Shown piece after piece: positions 8,086-17,491 of a DNA stretch of 64,000 bases. The stretch comes from HXMU1420-13 sp965601825 (GTDB lineage: Bacteria > Bacteroidota > Rhodothermia > Balneolales > Balneolaceae): positions 2,294,001-2,358,000 of the forward strand of contig OZ271839.1 of the NCBI GenBank assembly GCA_965601825.1, in the 5' to 3' direction. The notes under the pieces are model-generated. The model worked only from the letters and a program-made list of their open reading frames with translations. It was not told where the DNA came from and made no database searches. Within the stretch, counting starts at the first letter, position 1. Each line of letters opens with the position of its first letter. Position numbers and translations under genes: made by a program.

Positions 8086-9147
8086 TCAGAACGAAATAGG
8101 AGAGAGATCTTTAATCGATTCTCTTAAATGCTTTGCTTTCCCTGCATCAAAAGAGAATTCAAGTCTAAATTTCCCGTTTGATTCAACAGAATAGACACTC
8201 TCTAATTGTTGGAGCTGAAGTTGGATGAGCGTAAGACCAAGATTGCTGGAATTCTTAAAGCTGGCACCTGATTTAAAGCCACTACCATTATCCTCATAAA
8301 CGAAAGAAATGCGTTTATTTTCGATGTTCATCTTAATTGATATATGATTATCAACATTATCATCGAATGCATATTTAAACGAGTTTGTAATCAGCTCATT
8401 AAAAATTAATCCAAGTGGAATTGCCTGATTTACTTTTAGTTTATGACTTGGGATATCAAAACTGAAATCAACTGTCTTATTGAATCCATTTAATGAGACC
8501 TGAATAGCAGGGATCACTTTTTCCAGATATTCTTTGATATCAACAGATGCCATATCCTCAGAAGCGTATATCAGTTCATGGACTTTGGCAATCGAATTGA
8601 TTCGATTTATACTTTGCTGGAAGTATTGTCTGCTTTCTTTATCGTGTAATTCACCAATTTGAAGTTCGAGAAGGCAAGTGATGATAGTAAGATTGTTTTT
8701 TACACGATGATGAATTTCAGCTAATTGAAGCTCAATATTCTCCTTGATATAGTATTGCTGTAAACCACGTTCAACAATATTCAGGAAATCAACTTCGTCC
8801 CACGGCTTGATTAAATAACGAAATATTTCAGCTTCATTAATTGCTGTGATTACAGCAGAAAAATCAGATTTACCCGAAAATAGAATCTTTATAACATTTG
8901 GGTAAATATTACTTACATCAGTTAAGAAATCTGTGCCTTGCATTCCGGGCAGAATCTGGTCAACTATGGTCATCACCAGATTTTCTTTATTCTCTTTTAG
9001 TCTCTTAACCTCTTCAAATGCGTCTTCAGCATTTTCAAAAAACATGTAGGTGTATCTATCACCGAAATGATTTTTCAGCTGTGCTTTGATGAGCGTAAGT
9101 ATAATAGACTCATCATCGATGCATATGATTACATCTTTTCTATTCAT
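8086..9147 (-). CDS. Receiver-HisKA_2 hybrid histidine kinase (paralogue)
   Basis: 353 residues with the same architecture as 872-1915. The receiver has CIDDE, phospho-acceptor D63 in IVDQILPG and K114 in the KPW motif. Then comes QLAEIHHRVKNNL (H147 likely phosphorylated) and a HATPase with NELITNSFKYAF and DNGSGF. No transmembrane segment and no DNA-binding domain. Unlike its paralogue it has no membrane kinase directly upstream; the four-PAS kinase gene is 115 nt upstream and could be a partner. A sigma-28-like promoter lies about 60 nt before the start. Confidence 0.85.
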   Translation of the reverse strand: MNRKDVIICIDDESIILTLIKAQLKNHFGDRYTYMFFENAEDAFEEVKRLKENKENLVMTIVDQILPGMQGTDFLTDVSNIYPNVIKILFSGKSDFSAVITAINEAEIFRYLIKPWDEVDFLNIVERGLQQYYIKENIELQLAEIHHRVKNNLTIITCLLELQIGELHDKESRQYFQQSINRINSIAKVHELIYASEDMASVDIKEYLEKVIPAIQVSLNGFNKTVDFSFDIPSHKLKVNQAIPLGLIFNELITNSFKYAFDDNVDNHISIKMNIENKRISFVYEDNGSGFKSGASFKNSSNLGLTLIQLQLQQLESVYSVESNGKFRLEFSFDAGKAKHLRESIKDLSPISF

Positions 9148-9208
9148 TCTGTACTACCTTTTCGAATATGTAGCAGGACCTCTAAAATTTTTAGAACCTA
9201 CTTTCACT

Positions 9209-9234
9209 TTATCGGCAGTACATAAGCGATTTTA
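9209..9234 (-). promoter_or_regulatory. Sigma-28-like promoter of the receiver-HisKA_2 gene
   Basis: Minus strand: -35 TAAAATCG (9227-9234), 10-nt spacer, perfect -10 GCCGATAA (9209-9216). The TAAA core and the complete -10 match the FliA/WhiG consensus; the spacer is one base short. Confidence 0.5.
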
Positions 9235-9262
9235 AGCAAGAAGCTTAAAAAAAATAAGGCAC

Positions 9263-11410
9263 TTACAGGAGACTCTTAAATACCAGCGAGCAAGTAAGTC
9301 CTTCCAAGCTTTCAAAGCTAAGATCAGCATCTAATTGTTCAGCCAGTGAGTTAACCAGATTTATGCCTATAGAAAGGGAATTATTCGGCTGATAATCCTC
9401 AGGTAAGCCAACGCCATTATCTACAATTGTAAGATGAATAAAATCATCTTTTTTCTTTAGGCTGATTTTTAGAGTTGGGTCATCAATGCCACTGAAAGCA
9501 TGTTTAAATGCATTTGTAACTAACTCATTCACTATGAGCGCAGCCGGAAGGGCATCAGTAATATTCAATGAAATTTCATCAAGATCTAACTCGATATTAA
9601 CTTCATCCTCATTAAATGATACTGAGGTAAGGTTCTCAATTACTTTTCGAATATTAGTGGCAAACGAAATCTCTGAGTAATTATGCGATTTATACAATTC
9701 CTCATGAATGCTGGCAATGCTTTTAATTCGATTGATATTTAAAGTCAGGCGTTCAATTAGCTCGGGATCACTTGTGTCTTTAGTCTGCAAATACATTAAC
9801 CCGGCAACTACGGCGAGGTTATTTTTTACGCGATGATGGATTTCTGCAAGAAGTGTCTCTTTTTCACTGTTTGATTCTTGAAGGGCTAATTCGGTTTCTT
9901 TTCTATCCGAGATTTCATGAACCGTACCGATCACTCTAACCATGTTACCGTCATCATCATAAATCCCTTTTCCTGATGAATTTAACCAGTGAATAGATCC
10001 ATCATCCCATTTCACACGGTAATCAACATTATATGCTTTTCCTTTATCCAGGTATTCTGGGTAAATAGAATTTACTTGTTCTCGATCATCTTCATGCACA
10101 AAGTTGATAAATGTTTCATAGGTCCAGTTAGGATGCAGTGATTTTAAACCGAAACATGCATCATGTTGCATTGTTCTGGAAGTCGACTGGGTTACAAGAT
10201 CATAATCCCAAATCCCTAACCCTGAAAATTCTAATACCGCCTCCATTTGCTGCTGACTTTTCGCTATCTCGTTTTGCGCTTTATATAGTTCACTAACATC
10301 TTTAATGGTTGCCATTAGAGAAATTGTATTGCCGGAATCATCTAAAATCTGAGAAGGGCTTAGGATTACCGGGAATGTTTCACCGGATTTTCTCTGGAAA
10401 AATAGTTCTAAATCACTATTTGCTCCTTTCTGAACTTCAATGAATTTCTCTAGGTTAGTTTCAATATGATCTTTGGGCCAAAAGATATGAGGAGCACCTG
10501 TTCCGATTAGCTCATCTTCACTGTATTCCGTCATTTCACAGAGTGCTGAATTAACAGAAATAATGGTGCCTTCAATGTCTACTAATGCAAAACCATCATT
10601 CATTGAATCCAGGATTTTTTCAGTAAAAACTCTGTTTTCAACAAGCCTTTGTTCTGTCACTACTCGTTTTGTGATATCACGTGCAACGGCAATTATATAT
10701 CCTATACCGTCTATTATCTTGTAGTCTACGGTTATTTCAACTGGGACTTTAATTCCTGTTTCTAGATTGGTATTTACCCCTTCAAAAATTAGAGTTTTTA
10801 CACGTTTCATTTCTTCAACGTGCCTTTTCCAATCATCTTTAGATTCGAATTCATCTTCAAAATCCACAACATGAATATCACTTAGAGCTTTTGAATTAAG
10901 CCCCAGTCTTTGCCGGGCAACTTCGTTAGCAAAGACTAAATACCCATCTTCATTTGCTACTTGAAATGAATCGGTACTATTGTCGAGAAATTGTTTGTAG
11001 AGTTGAAATTTCTCCAACTCAAATTTGGTCAGGTTTTCAGCTTTTACTTGTGTAGTAACATCACTAAAAAACACAGAGACTCCTTCAGGAGTGGGGTAAA
11101 TTCTATTTTCGAACCATTTATCCCAAGGAGCATAATATTCTCTTACATATTGATATTCCTGCGTTTCAAAAGCTTTGTGGTAATTTATATACGAAGGTTG
11201 ACCAACAACTTCAGGAAACTCAGTCCAAATACATTTTCCAATTAATGATTCTGCATCTCTACCAAGGAGTTTACAAGCTGCCGTATTCACAAATTGATAG
11301 TTCCATTCAGAATCTAAAACTATAAAACCATCAGAAATTCGATCCATTAATGATAGATCAAATATGTCTGTCTCAGTAATCGAGTTGTGTTGCTTTTTTC
11401 CGTAATTCAT
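9263..11410 (-). CDS. Four-PAS HisKA_2 sensor histidine kinase
   Basis: 715 residues, no transmembrane segment seen, so a soluble sensor. Four PAS-type modules can be followed at about 16-125, 135-250, 260-378 and 385-505; the last resembles a PAS_3 domain (VKWDDGSIHWLNSSG, IGTVHEISDRK). HisKA_2 follows with LLAEIHHRVKNNLAVV (H526 likely), and a HATPase with NELVTNAFKHAFSG and DNGVGLPEDY. The partner regulator is not adjacent unless it is the receiver domain of the protein encoded at 8086-9147, which is inference. No haem or flavin ligand could be assigned from sequence. Confidence 0.88.
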   Translation of the reverse strand: MNYGKKQHNSITETDIFDLSLMDRISDGFIVLDSEWNYQFVNTAACKLLGRDAESLIGKCIWTEFPEVVGQPSYINYHKAFETQEYQYVREYYAPWDKWFENRIYPTPEGVSVFFSDVTTQVKAENLTKFELEKFQLYKQFLDNSTDSFQVANEDGYLVFANEVARQRLGLNSKALSDIHVVDFEDEFESKDDWKRHVEEMKRVKTLIFEGVNTNLETGIKVPVEITVDYKIIDGIGYIIAVARDITKRVVTEQRLVENRVFTEKILDSMNDGFALVDIEGTIISVNSALCEMTEYSEDELIGTGAPHIFWPKDHIETNLEKFIEVQKGANSDLELFFQRKSGETFPVILSPSQILDDSGNTISLMATIKDVSELYKAQNEIAKSQQQMEAVLEFSGLGIWDYDLVTQSTSRTMQHDACFGLKSLHPNWTYETFINFVHEDDREQVNSIYPEYLDKGKAYNVDYRVKWDDGSIHWLNSSGKGIYDDDGNMVRVIGTVHEISDRKETELALQESNSEKETLLAEIHHRVKNNLAVVAGLMYLQTKDTSDPELIERLTLNINRIKSIASIHEELYKSHNYSEISFATNIRKVIENLTSVSFNEDEVNIELDLDEISLNITDALPAALIVNELVTNAFKHAFSGIDDPTLKISLKKKDDFIHLTIVDNGVGLPEDYQPNNSLSIGINLVNSLAEQLDADLSFESLEGLTCSLVFKSLL

Positions 11411-11523
11411 TGATTAAATATCTAGCTCCCTAATCCCTTGACTTCGTACTTATCGCTTTTTCAATCATTTTCTGAACTAAATAGTTGCATGACAATGAAA
11501 TCCTAATGTTCAGTACAGTAAAC

Positions 11524-11554
11524 AAAAAAAGGCGAGCTTTTTGGGCTCGCCTTT
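11524..11554 (-). terminator. Rho-independent terminator of the amidohydrolase operon
   Basis: GGCGAGC (11531-11537) pairs with GCTCGCC (11545-11551), extended by three A-T pairs. On the minus strand the hairpin is followed by TTTTTTT, just after the stop of the gene ending at 11573. Confidence 0.85.
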
Positions 11555-11572
11555 AAACTGCGATAGGATCAA

Positions 11573-12877
11573 TTATTTATCAGTCGTAACCGGATTCATA
11601 TTTAATCCCGGTACTCGATTAAGAAATTCCTCATACAATTCGATTTGAAGGCTTGTCATTGGAACCTGATATCCATCGATAAATACATCTAAGATTTGTG
11701 TAGTTGTTTCGAATGGATCTCCTGTAGCTACAAACAAATTAGCTTTTTTGCCTACTTCAATGGAACCAATTTCGTTATCAATTCCCATGATTTCAGCAGC
11801 ATTTATAGTAATTGCTTTAAGTGCTTCTTCACGACCCATTCCATAGGCTGCGGCAAAGCCTGCATTGTAGGGAAGGTTGCGAGAATTTTCAGTGTCATTT
11901 GTTCTTAAAGCAACTTTAACTCCTGCTTGCTGCATGATACCCGGATTTCTATAGGCTGCATCAAAAGAATCACTGCTACGGGTCGGGACTGAAAGAACTG
12001 GACCAGCAATTACAGGAATTCCGGCATCTGCAATCTCATCAGCTACACGCCAACCTTCTGCTACACCTGTAAATACAACATTGCTTAATTCTCTTTCTTC
12101 TACCCAATCGATAGCGCTAAGAATATCTTTTGCAGCATTCACTTCGATATATGCTTTTAACTCACCGTTTATTACACGAGTAATGGCTTCCATTTCAGGA
12201 TAATAACGTGACTCTTCTGAAGCTAAAACAGTAGAATAGACTTCAGCTTTATCCCACGTTTCATCAAGCATTTTTAGTGCTCTTTCACGTGCTCGATCTG
12301 CTTCTTCCTGAGTTTGTCTCCATCTACGGCCACTATTTGGGAAATTAATAACCATACCTTTAGAGCCTGCATACATCTGATTTGGAGTATAACCGAATAG
12401 ATTTATTGTAGCAGCAATTCCAGGTAAAACTCCACCAGAAGGTCTGGTAACAACAGTAGTTACTCCACTAACACGCGTAACAGGAATGGCCTCAGAATTT
12501 GGATTTACAACATTTAGAGCCTCCATTTGAGGTGTAATATCTCCATACTCGTTGAAATCACGAGATTCTTCAATACTACCGATTTCAACAAGACCTAGCT
12601 GAGTACCCGAATCGATCATGCCGGGATAAATTTCCTGACCTGAATAATCTATGACAATTGCATCAGATGGAATGCTGACGTCAGTGCCAACAGCATCGAT
12701 GATTCCATTATTTATTACTACAGTTCCATTCTCAATAACACCATCAGTAACTGTGTAAATTGTAGCATTCGTTAATGCAAATTTTCCCGATTGTGCTTGT
12801 CTGGAAATTTGTGCAAATGCACTTCCAACAGTTAAAAGGGCTATAAATAAAGTGGATAGAATTCTAAAGTACTTCAT
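11573..12877 (-). CDS. Secreted amidohydrolase-fold protein lacking metal-binding HxH
   Basis: 434 residues with signal peptide MKYFRILSTLFIALL ending near SAFAQ. The urease/dihydroorotase-like beta-sandwich is clear (FALTNATIYTVTDGVIENG; IEVGKKANLFVATGDPF), but where active members read PGxIDxHxH this one has YPGMIDSGTQLGL. The later Asp site reads RTNDTENSR. Both metal-ligand positions therefore look lost and hydrolysis is doubtful. Third gene of a minus-strand operon; its ATG overlaps the upstream stop by 1 nt (TAATG). A pseudoenzyme partner of the gene at 12877-14244 is a reasonable inference. Confidence 0.8.
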   Translation of the reverse strand: MKYFRILSTLFIALLTVGSAFAQISRQAQSGKFALTNATIYTVTDGVIENGTVVINNGIIDAVGTDVSIPSDAIVIDYSGQEIYPGMIDSGTQLGLVEIGSIEESRDFNEYGDITPQMEALNVVNPNSEAIPVTRVSGVTTVVTRPSGGVLPGIAATINLFGYTPNQMYAGSKGMVINFPNSGRRWRQTQEEADRARERALKMLDETWDKAEVYSTVLASEESRYYPEMEAITRVINGELKAYIEVNAAKDILSAIDWVEERELSNVVFTGVAEGWRVADEIADAGIPVIAGPVLSVPTRSSDSFDAAYRNPGIMQQAGVKVALRTNDTENSRNLPYNAGFAAAYGMGREEALKAITINAAEIMGIDNEIGSIEVGKKANLFVATGDPFETTTQILDVFIDGYQVPMTSLQIELYEEFLNRVPGLNMNPVTTDK

Positions 12878-14244
12878 TAGTTCTCCTCACTTAATAATTC
12901 ATAGAAATCAAGAATATCCTCGGAATGCATACACATGTCATGGTCTTCACGATCCCAAATTACAACATCTTCGATGGTTGATTCCGGATCAACAAATATT
13001 CGCTGATCAGCAACATCTTCATTGATATCGAAATATTTCACACCATCGATATATGTCATTTGAGGAATAGCATAAATAGATAGGGGATGATTTTCGAAAA
13101 TGGCAATATCACCATCTTTGCCTTGCTCGATGGAGCCTACTCGATCTTCAATACCTAATTGCATTGCGGGATTAAGTGTAATCAAAGCAAGTGCTTCATT
13201 ATCAGAAAGTCCACCATATTTTTGTGACTTTGCAGCTTCATGATATAAATGACGAATCAACTCGCCTGAATCAGAATTGATAGAAGTATTTACACCATTA
13301 TTAACAAGAATTGCTGCATTGTACGCTGTTGAGTAGTACACTTCTAATTTGTATGCCCACCAGTCTGAAAAGATGGATGCAGATGCACCAAATTCAGCTA
13401 ATTCAGGAGCAACTTTGTAAGCCTCATTTGCATGTTGAAAAATAATATTTTCGACTCCATAATCTGAAAATACATTCATCAACATATAGATTTCATCAGC
13501 ACGATAAGAATGGCAATGAACCAGAATATCGCCTTCAAGAATATCAACGACAGTTTCCATACGAAGATCGTATTCGGGAGCTACTTTTCTGCTACTGCGA
13601 TCATTGTTATACTCATTCCAGGCCTTTCGATATTCAATTGCATCGTTAAATGCATTTCGAATCATAGCTTCAACTCCCATTCGAGTTTGAGGTTGAATTC
13701 CTCTTGCACGACCACCACGCGTTGGATTTTCACCTAGTGCAAACTTTATGGTTCGAGGTGCACCTTCGAATCGGAGATCGTCAGGATTCATAGTTCCATA
13801 ACGTAGTTTCATTGTTTCGTTCTGGCCACCAATCACATTTGCAGAGCCATGCATCAAATGAATGGAAGTTACTCCACCTGCGAGTGCTCGGTAAATAGCA
13901 ACATCCATGGGATTTACAACATCTTCCATGCTTACTTCTGCAGTAACCTGACTTGTACCTTCATTTATTGAAGTACCTGCAATGTGGGAATGTGCATCAA
14001 TGATACCGGGCATTACAAACTTACCAGTTGCATCAACAACATCTACTCCGGCAGGTCCTGATAAACCTTCACCGATTCTGGTGATTTTTCCATCTTGAAT
14101 TAATACGTCGGTGTTTTCAAGTGTACCATTAGTGATGGTAATAACGGTTCCGTTTTTAATTAAAACGTCACCTTTTTGAACTTGAGCCGATCCCATTGAT
14201 ACAAGACCCAATCCAATAAATAAACTTAAAATAAATCTCTTCAT
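12877..14244 (-). CDS. Secreted metal-dependent amidohydrolase
   Basis: 455 residues with signal peptide MKRFILSLFIGLGLV ending near GSAQ. This is the operon's only member with an intact set of likely metal ligands: HSH in MPGIIDAHSHIAG, His in ILVHCHSYRADE, His in IIFQHANEA and Asp in SINSDSGEL. The C-terminal VGSIEQGKDGDIAIF block is typical of imidazolonepropionase/dihydroorotase-like amidohydrolases. Export to the periplasm suggests hydrolysis of an external cyclic amide or peptide-like compound, but the substrate is not readable. It lies 9 nt after the upstream gene. Confidence 0.85.
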   Translation of the reverse strand: MKRFILSLFIGLGLVSMGSAQVQKGDVLIKNGTVITITNGTLENTDVLIQDGKITRIGEGLSGPAGVDVVDATGKFVMPGIIDAHSHIAGTSINEGTSQVTAEVSMEDVVNPMDVAIYRALAGGVTSIHLMHGSANVIGGQNETMKLRYGTMNPDDLRFEGAPRTIKFALGENPTRGGRARGIQPQTRMGVEAMIRNAFNDAIEYRKAWNEYNNDRSSRKVAPEYDLRMETVVDILEGDILVHCHSYRADEIYMLMNVFSDYGVENIIFQHANEAYKVAPELAEFGASASIFSDWWAYKLEVYYSTAYNAAILVNNGVNTSINSDSGELIRHLYHEAAKSQKYGGLSDNEALALITLNPAMQLGIEDRVGSIEQGKDGDIAIFENHPLSIYAIPQMTYIDGVKYFDINEDVADQRIFVDPESTIEDVVIWDREDHDMCMHSEDILDFYELLSEEN

Positions 14245-14253
14245 ATGTTCCTC

Positions 14254-15930
14254 TTAATTATTTGGGTCTTGTTTAGTTGCAGAAACAGGGAAGGAGGTAC
14301 TAAATGCAGGTACCGAAATTTCACCTTCTAATGTGTTTCCAGTGATTTCACCTGTTAAAACTAATTCCAGGCTTTGACCACCAAAATCAATGGAATAATC
14401 AAATGATAGGCTTCCCTCTCTATAGGTAATATTTGTTAGAATAACATCAGCATACATACCTTGATTACTACCAATGGTACCGGTTAATTCACCTGTCTCA
14501 TCGGTAAATACAATAGTTCCTGAGATTTCACCTTGAGGAGATATACCACTGTATTCCCAGGTTCCAATTACATCAGAAGCTATTGCATCAGATAATTCAG
14601 TCGAACCGCCTTCACTTACTTCATAGCTATACTTGTTGCCATCAACAAATACCATAACAACATCAGAGCCATCTGAGAAGTAAGGACCGGTTGTCACGAT
14701 AGCATTTCCAAGTTTGCCCGGTTCTAAGGTTCCGGCTATGTTGCTGATGCCGAGAAGTTCAGCTGCATTTGTAGTCAATGCTGCTAAAGCTTCCGAAGAA
14801 TCAAAACCGAATTCTTGCATCTTCATGATGTTCTTCTTGATTCTAGAACCTGCAACTCCCATAGTTGAGAAACCAAAGTTTACTCCGGAGTTGGTTAGTT
14901 CATCAAACTGATTCATATGACGATCATAGAATTCTTGTCTGCGATCAGATAACCCCTGAACTTCATCAGAATCTTCACCTTCCGCAGATTCCGGCTCCTC
15001 AGGGATTTCAAGGGACATAAAAACAGAAATATCAGAATTTAATTCTGGTGCTAGAGCCCAGGCTTGTTCTAAATTACCTAGTACTAATCTAAATCCCATT
15101 TCTTCTTGAAGACGGATTGCTCTTTGTGCTTCCAGAAGGGTAGTGGCATTGTAAAAAACCGGTTGTGATCTGTCTACAACCGGATAAAAAGCTTGTAATA
15201 CTCTGTCTTGAGTTGGTCGACTCATTCCGGCCGGATTCGAAGCATACATTTCCGAATGTCTTTTCGAAAGTTCTGCATTCTTATAAATATTTCTCCACTT
15301 TGCCATAATGCCTAATGTATTTCCCGGATATGCACCTGGTGCCCCTTGAAATTGTGATAGTAGAGAAACTTCTTGTTTTAGTAACATTTCATCAGCATGA
15401 TCTGCGTCACTAAGCAGAATTAATGAACCTTTACCTGGTAACATTCTTCCATGAGGAACTGTATGTGAAATGGTGAAACCAATTTTTCGCATTGAAGCAA
15501 TCTTACTTTCTTCAACATCAAGTTGATCAACTACACTAATTTCAGGAGTTATTCCAGCATAGTCATTTGGAGGGTCAGGAGTAAAAATGTCATCCGGTCT
15601 CTCTAATGCATCTGGTCGTGTGGCACCAGTATTCGACATCCCATCAATAAAACCAGCATAGATATAATGATCGGTTCCATCGATGACTTCGGCATTAGAG
15701 GGGATGTTTACATTTGTTCCTACTTCTGTAATAAGGCCATCTGAGATTATGATGGTTCCACCTTCAATTTTTACACCAGGGGAAGGTATAATGGTAGCAT
15801 TAGTGATCGCATAGGTATTAGTAACCGCAGAGGTACCTGTTGGATCACTCTGTGCATGCGATGTATTTGATACCATTAAGAAGGCAAGAAGAAGAAACAA
15901 ACGAAAGGTAGTTTTTCGTAGTAGTATCAT
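14254..15930 (-). CDS. Secreted amidohydrolase-fold protein with extra C-terminal beta domain, HxH lost
   Basis: 558 residues with signal peptide ending near TSHAQ. The N-terminal sandwich (YAITNATIIPSPGVKIEGG) and the TLEPGKLGNAIVTTGPYF segment are amidohydrolase-like. However, the HxH position reads YAGFIDGMSNTG and no DS metal motif is seen, so it is probably catalytically inactive or uses another chemistry. About 110 extra residues at the end (VIGTWEYSGISPQGEISG onward) form a beta-rich domain with TWxYS and GxxLEG repeats, like those seen in some secreted hydrolases. First gene of the three-gene operon. Confidence 0.78.
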   Translation of the reverse strand: MILLRKTTFRLFLLLAFLMVSNTSHAQSDPTGTSAVTNTYAITNATIIPSPGVKIEGGTIIISDGLITEVGTNVNIPSNAEVIDGTDHYIYAGFIDGMSNTGATRPDALERPDDIFTPDPPNDYAGITPEISVVDQLDVEESKIASMRKIGFTISHTVPHGRMLPGKGSLILLSDADHADEMLLKQEVSLLSQFQGAPGAYPGNTLGIMAKWRNIYKNAELSKRHSEMYASNPAGMSRPTQDRVLQAFYPVVDRSQPVFYNATTLLEAQRAIRLQEEMGFRLVLGNLEQAWALAPELNSDISVFMSLEIPEEPESAEGEDSDEVQGLSDRRQEFYDRHMNQFDELTNSGVNFGFSTMGVAGSRIKKNIMKMQEFGFDSSEALAALTTNAAELLGISNIAGTLEPGKLGNAIVTTGPYFSDGSDVVMVFVDGNKYSYEVSEGGSTELSDAIASDVIGTWEYSGISPQGEISGTIVFTDETGELTGTIGSNQGMYADVILTNITYREGSLSFDYSIDFGGQSLELVLTGEITGNTLEGEISVPAFSTSFPVSATKQDPNN

Positions 15931-16075
15931 TCTTAATGTGTTATTTATTTTTCTGATCTTAGTGTAACGGTCTCGTCACAAAATATTCACTGAGTATAAA
16001 GTAATTTAGCAATCGATACGAGCTCGAAATGCTCAATTACATAAATTTTTCGCTTAATCTGTTCTAGTTCTACCT

Positions 16076-17491
16076 CTATTTGAGAACTAATTTTGCAACT
16101 GCTTCCACATGATACGTTTGAGGGAACATATCAACTGGTTGTACTTTTTCTATGTGATATACTTCCTTCAGAATACTGAGATCTCTAGCCATTGTACTGC
16201 TGTCGCAACTCACATAAACAATTTTGGGGACTTTGAGCTCACATAATCGTTGCACGACATCAGGATGCATACCCGCTCTTGGTGGATCTGTAATTAGAAC
16301 ATCCGGTGAACCAAATTCATCAACCATTTCTTGAGTGAATACATCTTTCATATCACCACGGACAAAAGACACATTTTTGACCCCATTTTCTGAGGCGTTA
16401 AATTTTGCGTTTTCAACGGCTACATCAACTAACTCTATACCTAAGACTTTGCTGGCGCTTTCGCTCATATACAAACTGAGTGTGCCCACACCACAATAGA
16501 GATCGTAAACAACGTCTCCATCATTCAAATCAGCATATTCTCTGGCAACATCATACAAAACTTCAGCCTGAGCGGTATTTGTTTGGAAAAAAGCATTCGG
16601 GTGAATTTTAAACTCAAATTTTCCAATTCTGTCTCTGATGAATCCCGGACCATAAATCACATTTTCATATCTGCCAATAGCAGTTGGGTTATGTTGGTCG
16701 TTGATATTATTAACTACTGTTGTGATGACTGGAAATTTCTCAATCAAAGTGTCAGCAAGTTTTTTTATAGTATCCGGTTCATCTCTGAAAGTGACAAGAT
16801 TAACCATGAAATCATCGGTATGATGAGAGGTTCGGATCATAATATGTCGTAGATATCCTTCCTTTTCAAATACCTTAAAAGGTTCAATGCCATTTTCAAT
16901 ACAATAGTTTTTTATGAACTGTAGAATTGCAAAAGATTCAGATCTTTGAAGATGACATTCATTTAAATCCAGAATCTTATCGAATCGTCCCGGAGCATGT
17001 AAACCTGCTGCAAAGCTAGTATCATCAACAAAATCTTCACTGCGAATTTCCTCTTCGGTCAACCAGCGCTTACTACTAACGCTATACTCCATTTTGTTTC
17101 TATAGTAGAAATCTGATTCTGAACCAATTGCATGTAATACGGGTGATTCAAGACCACCAATTCGACGGATATGGTCAGTAACTTGTTTTGTTTTAAACTC
17201 TAGTTGTTTAGAGTATGGAACATGTTGCCAACTACATCCTCCACAAACATTCGCATGTTGGCATTTTGGAGTAATTCGATCCGGACTAGGCTCGAGAAGC
17301 TCCAAAACTTTTGCTTCTCGATAACTTCTCTTTCTTTTGAAAATTCTTGCTTTAACTACATCACCGGGCATGGTTCCAGAGACGAAAATTGCCAGTCCAT
17401 CAACCTTAGCAACTCCTTTTCCTTTAAATGCGGCATCCTCAATATTAAGGACTAGTTCAGCACCTTTTTTTAAGCTAGGCGTTTGACTCAT
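16076..17491 (-). CDS. rlmD: 23S rRNA (uracil-C5)-methyltransferase, RlmD/RumA family
   Basis: 471 residues. An N-terminal TRAM domain (LNIEDAAFKGKGVAKVDG to about 65) precedes Fe-S cysteines C77, C83 and C86 (KCQHANVCGGCSW) with a fourth candidate at C179. The SAM-binding part has VYDLYCGVGTLSLYM. Catalysis is marked by TDPPRAGMH and the nucleophile in VYVSCDSSTMARDL. Family members make m5U in 23S rRNA; Bacteroidota copies are often the only homologue, so whether it serves U747, U1939 or both is open. The start overlaps the upstream gene by 4 nt (ATGA). Confidence 0.9.
   Translation of the reverse strand: MSQTPSLKKGAELVLNIEDAAFKGKGVAKVDGLAIFVSGTMPGDVVKARIFKRKRSYREAKVLELLEPSPDRITPKCQHANVCGGCSWQHVPYSKQLEFKTKQVTDHIRRIGGLESPVLHAIGSESDFYYRNKMEYSVSSKRWLTEEEIRSEDFVDDTSFAAGLHAPGRFDKILDLNECHLQRSESFAILQFIKNYCIENGIEPFKVFEKEGYLRHIMIRTSHHTDDFMVNLVTFRDEPDTIKKLADTLIEKFPVITTVVNNINDQHNPTAIGRYENVIYGPGFIRDRIGKFEFKIHPNAFFQTNTAQAEVLYDVAREYADLNDGDVVYDLYCGVGTLSLYMSESASKVLGIELVDVAVENAKFNASENGVKNVSFVRGDMKDVFTQEMVDEFGSPDVLITDPPRAGMHPDVVQRLCELKVPKIVYVSCDSSTMARDLSILKEVYHIEKVQPVDMFPQTYHVEAVAKLVLK

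Noticed and set aside
11450..11455. GCGATAA element upstream of the four-PAS kinase
   Set aside because: Lacks the CC of the -10 and has no -35 match at the correct spacing.
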